From Pseudolabrys sp. (lineage in GTDB: Bacteria > Pseudomonadota > Alphaproteobacteria > Rhizobiales > Xanthobacteraceae): a stretch of 7,242 nt of DNA. The stretch lies in contig JAQSCR010000624.1 in assembly GCA_029945495.1 (NCBI GenBank), positions 1 to 7,242 of the forward strand, given 5' to 3'. The notes beneath the pieces are model-generated. The model ran no database searches, was not told the DNA's origin, and worked only from the letters and a program-made list of their open reading frames with translations. The position numbers were made by a program, and so were the translations under genes. Shown here in pieces: positions 1 through 4,945 of this stretch. The stretch's first letter is position 1; each line of letters begins with the position of its first letter.

Positions 1-68
1 GCGCGCACGGTGTCGCGCAGCGCCGTCAGGATCTCGGGATCGGCCAAAGTGTCCTGGGCTAGGCTCAT
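1..68 (-). CDS. N-terminal fragment of an unrecognised protein, cut by the window edge
   Basis: Read on the minus strand from the ATG at 68-66, an open frame begins MSLAQDTLADPEILTALRDT and runs off the left edge without a stop, giving 22 codons. That is too little to assign a family. The acidic-then-helical start would fit many soluble enzymes, and no signal peptide is visible. The start is uncertain. The frame stays open upstream, with further in-frame ATGs at 137 and 158, and none of the three has a strong Shine-Dalgarno; a GAG lies about 9 nt before the ATG at 68. I chose 68 because the peptide before it (Arg/Ser/Gly-rich) looks like untranslated sequence. The gene diverges from the small RNA gene to its right, so the two share an upstream region. 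Confidence 0.45.
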   Translation of the reverse strand, partial: MSLAQDTLADPEILTALRDTVR

Positions 69-214
69 GATGGGGGTCTCGCGCGAATCCGTGGCAAGCC
101 TCGATCGGCCCGCTTCTGATCCACAGCTTAGCGTCATCGGGAGGGATCGCGACCCCATGTCGGCCAAAGCCGGGGGCTTCTCCAAAAAATGATGCAGTGC
201 GTCATTGCGCCCTC

Positions 215-243
215 TTGAACGGCGCGCGGGGAAGCTTAGGTAA
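215..243 (+). promoter_or_regulatory. Possible promoter of the plus-strand small RNA
   Basis: TTGAAC at 215-220 is a good -35 match (TTGACA-like). The -10 region around 237-243 (TAGGTAA) matches poorly, at 16-17 nt spacing. Initiation would fall near 247-252, just where the first hairpin of the sRNA begins. The position supports the call more than the -10 sequence does. Confidence 0.3.
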
Positions 244-249
244 TCGTCT

Positions 250-335
250 GTGAGACGCGCTGAGCGCGTCTCTGCCCTTCCTGGGCGTTTCCTCCCTAAT
301 GACTGGCCCGGCCGCAAGGTCGGGCCTTCTTTTTT
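250..335 (+). ncRNA. Small trans-acting RNA, probable alpha-r8/MmgR (suhB-type) family
   Basis: The segment has the anatomy of a bacterial sRNA. It starts with a perfect 9-bp hairpin (GAGACGCGC 252-260, loop TGA, GCGCGTCTC 264-272), followed by a short GCCC/GGGC hairpin (274-277 with 283-286) whose loop is pyrimidine-rich. An unpaired TTTCCTCCCT follows at 288-297, and a 9-bp GNRA-capped terminator closes the gene. The UUUCCUCCCU decamer is complementary to Shine-Dalgarno sequences. From memory it is the hallmark of the rhizobial alpha-r8 RNA MmgR, a roughly 77-nt transcript related to the Rfam suhB family; in S. meliloti MmgR is linked to carbon/nitrogen balance and storage polymer control. 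The size here, about 80-86 nt, agrees. The exact 5' end is inferred. No reading frame worth calling lies inside, and the nearest genes on both sides point the other way, so this is a free-standing transcription unit. Confidence 0.65.
305..335 (+). terminator. Intrinsic terminator of the small RNA
   Basis: The arms GGCCCGGCC (305-313) and GGTCGGGCC (318-326) form a 9-bp stem with one G-U pair, capped by the GNRA tetraloop GCAA. TTCTTTTT follows at 327-335-ish (TTCT then five T). This is a textbook Rho-independent terminator for plus-strand transcription. Confidence 0.85.
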
Positions 336-367
336 GGGCCAAAGCCATGCGACCATCGGCGCGGCGT

Positions 368-388
368 CGACTCCCTGTCAGGGAGTCG
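368..388. repeat. Perfect palindrome between the sRNA terminator and tRNA-Lys
   Basis: CGACTCCCTG (368-377) and CAGGGAGTCG (379-388) are exact inverted repeats around a single central base. It lies about 47 nt past the tRNA 3' end on the minus strand, so it may mark the end of the tRNA transcript, although no T-run follows on that strand. An operator site is the alternative. Confidence 0.5.
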
Positions 389-391
389 GGG

Positions 392-409
392 CCCCGGAGG
401 GGTGTTTTT
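392..409 (+). terminator. Weak second plus-strand terminator
   Basis: CCCC (392-395) GGA GGGG (399-402) is followed by TGTTTTT (403-409). The stem is only 4 bp but GC-only and has a T-run. It could stop plus-strand read-through from the sRNA before it enters the tRNA gene antisense. The short stem keeps confidence low. Confidence 0.3.
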
Positions 410-434
410 ACATTGTTGTTTTCGTGGGGGAAGG

Positions 435-510
<76 letters not shown>

Positions 511-529
511 GGATTGCCTGTCGCGGGGA

Positions 530-558
530 GTACCGCACGGCGACGTGTCCCTTAGCAA
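530..558 (-). promoter_or_regulatory. Possible promoter of tRNA-Lys
   Basis: On the minus strand TTGCTA (558-553) is a -35-like element. It is followed at 17 nt by CGGTAC (535-530), a weak -10. Transcription would start roughly 10-13 nt before the mature 5' end at 510. Support is mainly positional. Confidence 0.25.
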
Positions 559-639
559 AGGGTTTCCGGGCTGTCCAGCCGCGCGCGCCCGTCCCGGCGC
601 GATCATACAGAGTGATGTTTTGGCGATGTTTTAAGCGCG

Positions 640-671
640 AAAAACAAAGCCGCCGGGGTGCTCCCGGCGGC
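640..671 (-). terminator. Intrinsic terminator after the first LTXXQ gene
   Basis: On the minus strand GCCGCCGGG (671-663) pairs perfectly with CCCGGCGGC (657-649) across a 5-nt loop, and the T-rich tail TTTGTTTTT (648-640) follows. It sits 64 nt past the stop codon at 736-738. It therefore ends that transcript before the tRNA-Lys gene, which lies further along on the same strand. Confidence 0.85.
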
Positions 672-735
672 CTCTCAGGCGGCGGCGCGACGGCAAGGGA
701 ACGCCGCGCTGCCACCCACTTCTCGTCTGCCGGGC

Positions 736-1299
736 CTATTGCGGCTGCCCAGCGGGGCCGTCCGGGCCCATCATGCCGCGTTCCGCGCCGCGCGGGCCGT
801 GGTGACGGCCGCCGGGGCCGCCATGCCGACCGCGCCAGCCGCCCTGTTCCGGCCCGCCGAGCTTGGCGAGCACCATGAGGCGGTGCTTCTGGCCATCGTC
901 GAGGCTCTTGTAGAGCGGGCCAGCCGCGTCGGCGAGCTTCTTGAGCGCAGTGCCCTGCTGCGTCATCGCGTCGGCGCGCAGGGTGAGACGCTCGATCGGG
1001 TCGACCGGCTTGTCGGCGCTGGCGCGCGCGGCAAAACGTTCGGAGCGTTGCTTGGCCATATCGCGCAGCGCGGCTTCCACCGCCGGCCAGTTCTTTTCCT
1101 GCTCAGGCGTGAGCCTCAAGCCGGCATGAACGGCGGCAATCCGCGCATCGCCGAACGCGGCCACGTCCGCAGCGCTCGGGCGCCACGCCGGTCCGCGGTC
1201 GCGTCCGGCCGGACCCTGTTGCGCATAGGCCAGGGTCGTTCCGGCAATCGCCAGCGCAGTGGTGCCGGCGAGAATTGTCTTCAACAAAGTGGATCGCAT
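736..1299 (-). CDS. Exported LTXXQ-motif (Spy/CpxP-like) protein with a Gly/Arg/His-rich tail
   Basis: The 187-residue product has a clear Sec signal peptide: MRSTLLKT, a hydrophobic stretch to about residue 24, then AYA, with likely cleavage after A26. The mature protein carries LTPEQ at 63-67 followed by EKNWPAVEAALRDMAKQR, the pattern of the LTXXQ family that includes the periplasmic chaperone Spy and the stress protein CpxP. A degenerate second copy, LDDGQKHRL, begins at 133. The body is helical and charged. The last 40 residues (148-187) are Gly/Pro/Arg-rich with an HH pair and scattered His and Met, possibly metal binding or disordered. The start is well fixed, with GGAGG at 1310-1306 six nt before the ATG. 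The family acts in envelope stress and folding in enterobacteria; the role in alphaproteobacteria is not established, so no symbol is given. A shorter paralogue lies immediately upstream. Confidence 0.88.
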   Translation of the reverse strand: MRSTLLKTILAGTTALAIAGTTLAYAQQGPAGRDRGPAWRPSAADVAAFGDARIAAVHAGLRLTPEQEKNWPAVEAALRDMAKQRSERFAARASADKPVDPIERLTLRADAMTQQGTALKKLADAAGPLYKSLDDGQKHRLMVLAKLGGPEQGGWRGRHGGPGGRHHGPRGAERGMMGPDGPAGQPQ

Positions 1300-1305
1300 G
1301 GAATT

Positions 1306-1310
1306 CCTCC
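1306..1310 (-). promoter_or_regulatory. Strong ribosome binding site fixing the LTXXQ-1 start
   Basis: GGAGG is followed by AATTCC and ATG on the minus strand, giving near-ideal spacing. It is the strongest Shine-Dalgarno in the window, suggesting the protein is well translated. Confidence 0.8.
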
Positions 1311-1332
1311 AAAGGCATTTCTGATGCCACTG

Positions 1333-1360
1333 ATAATGGAATGCCGCCTTGCCTTATCAA
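1333..1360 (-). promoter_or_regulatory. Probable sigma-70 promoter of LTXXQ-1
   Basis: On the minus strand TTGATA (1360-1355) matches five of six -35 bases. CATTAT (1338-1333) matches four of six -10 bases at 16-nt spacing. The predicted start near 1326 leaves a short leader ending in the strong ribosome binding site. A separate promoter is expected because the preceding gene has its own terminator. Confidence 0.45.
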
Positions 1361-1421
1361 GTTACAGTTTGGATAGAGATTACGGCGCTGCAATCTTCAT
1401 TTACATTTGTTCATCGGGCGC

Positions 1422-1446
1422 AAAAAAAAGCGGCGCCATGCGCCGC
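1422..1446 (-). terminator. Intrinsic terminator after the second LTXXQ gene
   Basis: On the minus strand GCGGCGC (1446-1440), loop ATG, GCGCCGC (1436-1430) is followed by eight T (1429-1422). AAA before the stem could extend the pairing. It is 26 nt past the stop codon and separates the two LTXXQ genes into distinct transcripts. Confidence 0.88.
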
Positions 1447-1471
1447 TTTCCCCCGACGGTATCAGCATCCG

Positions 1472-1897
1472 TTAATGCAACGCTGCCATCACGACTGGTC
1501 CCAAACCCATCTCTTGCGCCAGTCCGCCCGCAGCCCGCATCTGCTCTTGATCGAGCTTGGCGATGAGCGGGCGCGCGGCAACCGCCAGCCGTTCAACAGC
1601 GGCACTGTTGAGCACGATAGCCACCATCCGGCGGCCGATCCGCCGCACAAAGCCGGCCGGTTCGACTTGCGCCTGCTGGCGGGCAATGTCCCGCAGCGCC
1701 GCTTCGACCGGCGGCCAATAGGGCTCCTGCTCCGATGTCAGCCTAAGCACGCTCTTGATACGCCCGACGTCGATTGAAGTTGCCGGCGATTGATCGGACG
1801 CGGTGCTGGCGACGTCGCTGGCGTATGCCGCCGGGACAGTCGACAAAAAGCCGCTGATCGCGAGCGCAATTACGCCCGCGCATAATGTTCGCTTCAT
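1472..1897 (-). CDS. Small exported LTXXQ-motif (Spy/CpxP-like) protein
   Basis: The 141-residue product starts MKRTLCAGVIALAISG and has a Sec signal peptide with likely cleavage after AYA (residue 26). The mature part has LTSEQEPYWPPVEAALRDIA from residue 53, the LTXXQ signature, and LDQEQ at 115-119 as the second, degenerate copy. Spacing, the signal-peptide end AYA and the W-P-x-V-E-A-A-L-R-D core match the neighbour at 736-1299, so the two are paralogues. This one lacks the long Gly/Arg/His tail. I chose the ATG at 1897 because the signal peptide begins there. The frame is open up to 2125, but that stretch crosses the leuA terminator and its residues do not look like protein. An in-frame ATG at 1921 is possible but would put MIFLGTRT before the signal peptide. 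The Shine-Dalgarno is weak (GGGA). Function is unknown beyond a likely periplasmic stress or chaperone role. Confidence 0.78.
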   Translation of the reverse strand: MKRTLCAGVIALAISGFLSTVPAAYASDVASTASDQSPATSIDVGRIKSVLRLTSEQEPYWPPVEAALRDIARQQAQVEPAGFVRRIGRRMVAIVLNSAAVERLAVAARPLIAKLDQEQMRAAGGLAQEMGLGPVVMAALH

Positions 1898-1971
1898 TGT
1901 GCGAGTTCCCAAAAAAATCATGAGTGAGTTTCTGGAGAGTAGCTGGGCTGAAATTCGGTCCCTCGTGCGTG

Positions 1972-1989
1972 CGAATTGCGGACGAATTG
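1972..1989. repeat. Direct repeat CGAATTG x2 upstream of LTXXQ-2
   Basis: CGAATTG occurs at 1972-1978 and again at 1983-1989, an 11-bp period (about one helical turn). It lies 75-92 nt before the LTXXQ-2 start in a 130-nt gap where I see no convincing -35/-10 pair. It could be an activator binding site, or chance. Confidence 0.3.
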
Positions 1990-2030
1990 TGATTTCTGTG
2001 GTTCTTGCGGAGCGGGATACCGACCCGCCA

Positions 2031-2063
2031 TAAAAAATGCCGCGCCTCTTGCGAGACGCGGCA
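2031..2063 (-). terminator. Intrinsic terminator of leuA
   Basis: On the minus strand TGCCGCGTCTC (2063-2053) and GAGGCGCGGCA (2048-2038) form an 11-bp stem with one G-T pair and a GCAA tetraloop. Six T follow (2037-2032). It begins 24 nt past the leuA stop and ends the leucine transcript before the LTXXQ genes. Confidence 0.9.
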
Positions 2064-2087
2064 CTTTTAATCGCGCGGAACGGAGCG

Positions 2088-3665
2088 TCAGCCGACGTCG
2101 GTCGAATGAATCCGGTTCTCGACACCCGGTTCCTTGCCGCGCTTGCTGGTGAGCTTGTTGAGCGCCCCCAGATAAGCCTTCGCCGACGCCACCAGCGTAT
2201 CGGGATCGGCGCCCTTGGCGGTATAGGCGCGGCCGTTCTCCGACAGCCGCACCGATACTTCCGCCTGCGCGTCGGTGCCTTCGGTCACCGCATGGACCTG
2301 GTACAGCTCGAGTTTGGCCTCATGCGGCACCAGCGCGCGGATCGCGTTGAAGATGGCGTCGACCGGGCCGTTGCCGGTCGATTGCGTGGTGATGTGCCGG
2401 CCCTCGATGTCGAGCGTCAGCGTCGCCGATTGCGGGCCCATGGTGCCGGCGATCACGGTCAAGGAAATGATTTTGATGCGGTCATGCGCGGTGGCGATTT
2501 CCTCGTCGACCAGCGCCTCGATGTCCTCGTCATAGATCTGCTTCTTCTTGTCGGCCAGCGCCTTGAAACGCACGAAGGCGTCTTCCAGCTGATTGGCGGC
2601 CAGATGATAGCCGAGTTCTTCCAGCTTGTGCTCGAAGGCGTGGCGCCCCGAATGCTTGCCCATGACCAGCGAGGTCTGTTTCACGCCGACGGTTTCCGGC
2701 GTCATGATCTCGTAGGTCTGCGCGTTCTTCAGCATGCCGTCCTGATGGATGCCGCTCTCATGCGCGAAGGCATTCCGCCCGACGATCGCCTTGTTGTACT
2801 GCACCGGGAACGACGTCACCGCCGACACCAGCTTCGAGGCGCGCGTCAGCATCGCCGGCTTGATGCCGGTCCAGTACGGCATCACGTCATTGCGAACCTG
2901 CATCGCCATGACGACTTCTTCGAGCGCGGTATTGCCGGCCCGTTCGCCGATGCCATTGATCGTGCATTCGATCTGGCGCGCGCCGCCGGCGATGCCGGCC
3001 AGCGAGTTGGCCACCGCCATGCCGAGATCGTCATGGCAGTGCACCGAGAAAACCGCCTTGTCCGAGTTCGGCACGCGCTCGCGCACCATCTTGAACAGCG
3101 CCATGTATTCTTCCGGCACCGTGTAGCCGACGGTATCGGGGATATTGATGGTGGTGGCGCCGGCATTGATCGCGGCCTCGACGCAACGGCACAGGAAGTC
3201 GTGCTCGGTGCGGGTGCCGTCCTCGGCCGACCATTCGACGTCGTCGGTATGGCTACGCGCGCGGGTGACTTGGCTGATCACCATTTCGTAGACCTCGTGA
3301 GGCTCCTTCTGAAGCTTCCACTTCATGTGCACCGGCGACGTCGACAGGAAGGTGTGGATGCGGCGGCGCTTGGCCGGCTTGATCGCCTCGGCGCAGCGGT
3401 CGATGTCCTTCGGCGAGGCGCGCGACAGGCCGCAGATCACCGAATTCTTGGCGCGGCGGGCGATTTCGTTGACAGCGGCGAAGTCACCGTCCGAGGCGAT
3501 CGGAAAGCCGGCCTCGATGACGTCGACGCCCATATCGTCGAGCAACTCGGCGACTTCGAGCTTCTCTTCATGCGTCATGGTGGCGCCGGGGCACTGCTCG
3601 CCGTCGCGCAAGGTCGTATCGAAGATGATGACGCGGTCCTTATCGGACTGGGTCTGGGTAGCCAT
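2088..3665 (-). CDS. leuA: 2-isopropylmalate synthase
   Basis: LeuA condenses acetyl-CoA with 2-oxoisovalerate to give 2-isopropylmalate, the first committed step of leucine synthesis, in the cytoplasm. The 525-residue product has the full layout. A TIM-barrel catalytic domain (about 10-280) carries DTTLRDGEQ (16-24), HCHDD (209-213) and NGIGERAGN (237-245). D16, H209, H211 and N245 match the known divalent-metal ligands. A linker subdomain contains AHESGIHQDG (301-310) and GKHSGRHAF. The C-terminal LeuA regulatory domain (about 395-515) includes the Gly-rich STGNGPVDAIFNAIRA, where leucine feedback inhibition acts in this family. The ATG at 3665 is preceded by AAGGA (3678-3674) at 8 nt. A TTG at 3686 in the same frame would add seven residues but lies before that ribosome binding site. 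The gene stands alone, with a terminator behind it and a probable attenuator leader in front. Confidence 0.97.
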   Translation of the reverse strand: MATQTQSDKDRVIIFDTTLRDGEQCPGATMTHEEKLEVAELLDDMGVDVIEAGFPIASDGDFAAVNEIARRAKNSVICGLSRASPKDIDRCAEAIKPAKRRRIHTFLSTSPVHMKWKLQKEPHEVYEMVISQVTRARSHTDDVEWSAEDGTRTEHDFLCRCVEAAINAGATTINIPDTVGYTVPEEYMALFKMVRERVPNSDKAVFSVHCHDDLGMAVANSLAGIAGGARQIECTINGIGERAGNTALEEVVMAMQVRNDVMPYWTGIKPAMLTRASKLVSAVTSFPVQYNKAIVGRNAFAHESGIHQDGMLKNAQTYEIMTPETVGVKQTSLVMGKHSGRHAFEHKLEELGYHLAANQLEDAFVRFKALADKKKQIYDEDIEALVDEEIATAHDRIKIISLTVIAGTMGPQSATLTLDIEGRHITTQSTGNGPVDAIFNAIRALVPHEAKLELYQVHAVTEGTDAQAEVSVRLSENGRAYTAKGADPDTLVASAKAYLGALNKLTSKRGKEPGVENRIHSTDVG

Positions 3666-3772
3666 GGGAATGATCCTTCTCGTCAAATGCGCCGCCTGGG
3701 GGCGCTTTAAGGGATGCTGTCTCTTGCCGCTTGTCCCCCGAGTGCCCAGGCGCGCATGCGCCCAGCCGGCTC
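3666..3772 (-). promoter_or_regulatory. Candidate leucine attenuator with competing hairpins before leuA
   Basis: Between the leader-peptide stop and leuA the minus-strand RNA can fold in exclusive ways. Hairpin A joins 3765-3758 to 3753-3746 (8 bp with G-U pairs). Hairpin B joins GCGCC (3705-3701) to GGCGC (3693-3689) with loop CCCAGGC, flanked by AAA and ATTT. A long-range duplex joins 3755-3745 to 3700-3689 (perfect GCCTGGG/CCCAGGC plus GCGC, one bulge) and would destroy both A and B. A further pairing, CCCC-GAG at the peptide stop (3779-3772) with CTCGGGG (3742-3736), links the structure to ribosome position. This is the logic of ribosome-mediated attenuation. Hairpin B has only ATTTG behind it, so transcription termination would be weak; control of translation is an alternative. 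Confidence 0.45.
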
Positions 3773-3889
3773 TCAGGGGCGGGTAAGGAGAAGGAGCGTG
3801 CCCAGAATGAGGGTCGCCATAGGCGCGCCAATGGGACCGGCCTTGGTGGCCGCCCGTTCGATCGTGCAGTTGGTCTGCAGCATCGACAT
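3773..3889 (-). CDS. Leucine-rich leader peptide upstream of leuA
   Basis: A 38-codon minus-strand frame (ATG 3889, TGA 3775-3773) ends in MATLILGTLLLLTRP, with Leu codons CTC, CTG and then CTC-CTT-CTC-CTT in a row at 3796-3785. It closes 107 nt before leuA. A short peptide with a block of codons for the pathway's end product, ending close before alternative hairpins, is the hallmark of amino-acid attenuators; leu leaders are known in enterobacteria, and trp leaders in rhizobia end similarly in a codon block plus AR. The start is uncertain. ATG 3889 or 3883 lies after GAGG at about 13 nt, and ATG 3820 would give a 15-residue peptide but has no ribosome binding site. The role in sensing charged tRNA-Leu is inference. 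Confidence 0.6.
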   Translation of the reverse strand: MSMLQTNCTIERAATKAGPIGAPMATLILGTLLLLTRP

Positions 3890-3924
3890 TGGCGAAAACA
3901 ACCCTCGTTTCGACTGCCAGGATG

Positions 3925-3945
3925 GCGGACTAAGGTGAAGTCCGC
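3925..3945. repeat. Inverted repeat upstream of the leuA leader
   Basis: GCGGACT (3925-3931) and AGTCCGC (3939-3945) are exact 7-bp inverted repeats with a 7-nt spacer. They lie 36 nt before the leader-peptide start, in the zone where the leuA promoter should be. It could be a transcription-factor operator or a hairpin in the 5' end of the leader. No T-run follows on either strand, so it is not a standard terminator. Confidence 0.45.
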
Positions 3946-4032
3946 GTTAAGCCCGAGCCGATGCCCCCGCTTCTAGCGGAAACCGCCTCCCGAAATCAAG
4001 CGCGGCGATAGGTCAGCATTGCTGTCCAGTCG

Positions 4033-4049
4033 AACCGGCTTCACCGGTT
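4033..4049 (-). other. Stem-loop overlapping the ppk2 stop codon
   Basis: AACCGG (4033-4038) and CCGGTT (4044-4049) form a 6-bp stem around the stop codon of the polyphosphate kinase gene. No T-run follows on the minus strand. It may protect the 3' end of the message or be chance; a clear intrinsic terminator for the operon is missing between 3890 and 4040, so read-through into the leuA leader is possible. Confidence 0.3.
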
Positions 4050-4922
4050 GGCCTCCAGCGCTTTCTTGGCCGCCAGAAGTTCTTTCAGCGCCGCGCCCTC
4101 AACCTTCGGATAGGCAAGGTCGAGCCCTTCCATGGCCTTCGCCACCGCGCCGGCAACCACCAGCCGGGTGAACCATTTGTTGTCGGCCGGCACCACATGC
4201 CAGGGCGCCTCCTCGCGGCTGGTCTCGCGGATCAGCTCCTCATAGGCCGCCATGTATTTCGGCCACAGCGCCCGCTCGGCCACATCTCCCATGGAAAACT
4301 TCCAGCGCTTGCCGGGCTCGTCGATGCGCGCAAGGAAGCGCTTGCGCTGCTCTTCGCGCGAGACATTGAGAAAGAATTTCAGAACCAGCGTGCCGTTGCG
4401 CGCCAGATGCCGCTCGAAGGCACGGATGTCGTCGAATCGACGCAGCCAGATCTTCTTAGCCGCAACCGCAGCGGGCAGCCGCTGCCGCGCCAGATATTCC
4501 TGGTGCACGCGCACGGTCAGCACTTCCTCATAATGTGAGCGATTGAAGATGCCGATGCGGCCGCGCTCGGGCAACGCCTTGCCAATCCGCCAGAGGAAAT
4601 CGTGATCGAGCTCCTCCTCGCTCGGCGCCTTGAACGAATGCACCTGCACGCCCTGCGGATTGACGCCGCTCATCACATGCTTGATGACGCCGTCCTTGCC
4701 GGCGGCGTCCATCGCCTGAAAGACGAGCAGCACCGACCATTTATTGTTGGCGTAGAGTTTCTCCTGCAATTCGGACAATCGCGCGACGCCTTCGGCCAGC
4801 ATCGTTTTGGCCTCGGCCTTGTCCATCGACAGGCCATAGCATTCGGCGGGATCATAGTCGGCAAGGCGAAACTTGGTCGGCCGGTCGATGCGAAATTGCT
4901 TGGCGATCTTTTCGAGCTTCAT
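4041..4922 (-). CDS. Polyphosphate kinase 2 family protein (class III-like polyP:nucleotide phosphotransferase)
   Basis: PPK2 enzymes move phosphate from polyphosphate to nucleotides. The 293-residue product is single-domain and full length. It has a Walker A-like loop MDAAGKDG (71-78) with K76, a Walker B-region motif IFNRSHYEEVLTVRV (125-139), and a lid with RIDEPGKRWKFSMGD (199-213), followed by APWHVVPADNKW (239-250). These blocks resemble class III enzymes such as that of Meiothermus ruber, which phosphorylate both AMP and ADP; class I enzymes instead read RSWYNR at the second motif. The class call therefore rests on the motif, and specificity is inferred. The ATG at 4922 follows GAGG at about 6 nt. 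The frame is open far upstream, but that part lies over the Nudix gene. It is the last gene of the cluster, 23 nt after the Nudix stop. Confidence 0.9.
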   Translation of the reverse strand: MKLEKIAKQFRIDRPTKFRLADYDPAECYGLSMDKAEAKTMLAEGVARLSELQEKLYANNKWSVLLVFQAMDAAGKDGVIKHVMSGVNPQGVQVHSFKAPSEEELDHDFLWRIGKALPERGRIGIFNRSHYEEVLTVRVHQEYLARQRLPAAVAAKKIWLRRFDDIRAFERHLARNGTLVLKFFLNVSREEQRKRFLARIDEPGKRWKFSMGDVAERALWPKYMAAYEELIRETSREEAPWHVVPADNKWFTRLVVAGAVAKAMEGLDLAYPKVEGAALKELLAAKKALEANR

Positions 4923-4945
4923 GGGCGGCCTCTTTCTCTTCCATT

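Noticed and set aside
658..1566. A 302-codon plus-strand frame across the first LTXXQ gene
   Set aside because: It is antisense to a gene with signal peptide, family motif and strong ribosome binding site, and it crosses that gene's terminator-side and promoter-side non-coding DNA.
1880..1912. GGAAC-N17-CATT on the minus strand, resembling an EcfG general-stress promoter
   Set aside because: It overlaps the LTXXQ-2 start codon, so it could not produce a message with that start, and the second half (CATT) departs from CGTT.
1898..2125. N-terminal extension of LTXXQ-2 up to 2125
   Set aside because: It would bury the signal peptide 76 residues inside the protein and cover the leuA terminator at 2031-2063.
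2037..3710. A 557-codon plus-strand open frame antisense to leuA
   Set aside because: It lies wholly opposite a convincing leuA. Its product is a low-quality mix rich in Arg, His, Asp and Val with no family motif, and it would run through the leuA terminator. It is a by-product of GC-rich codon use on the other strand.
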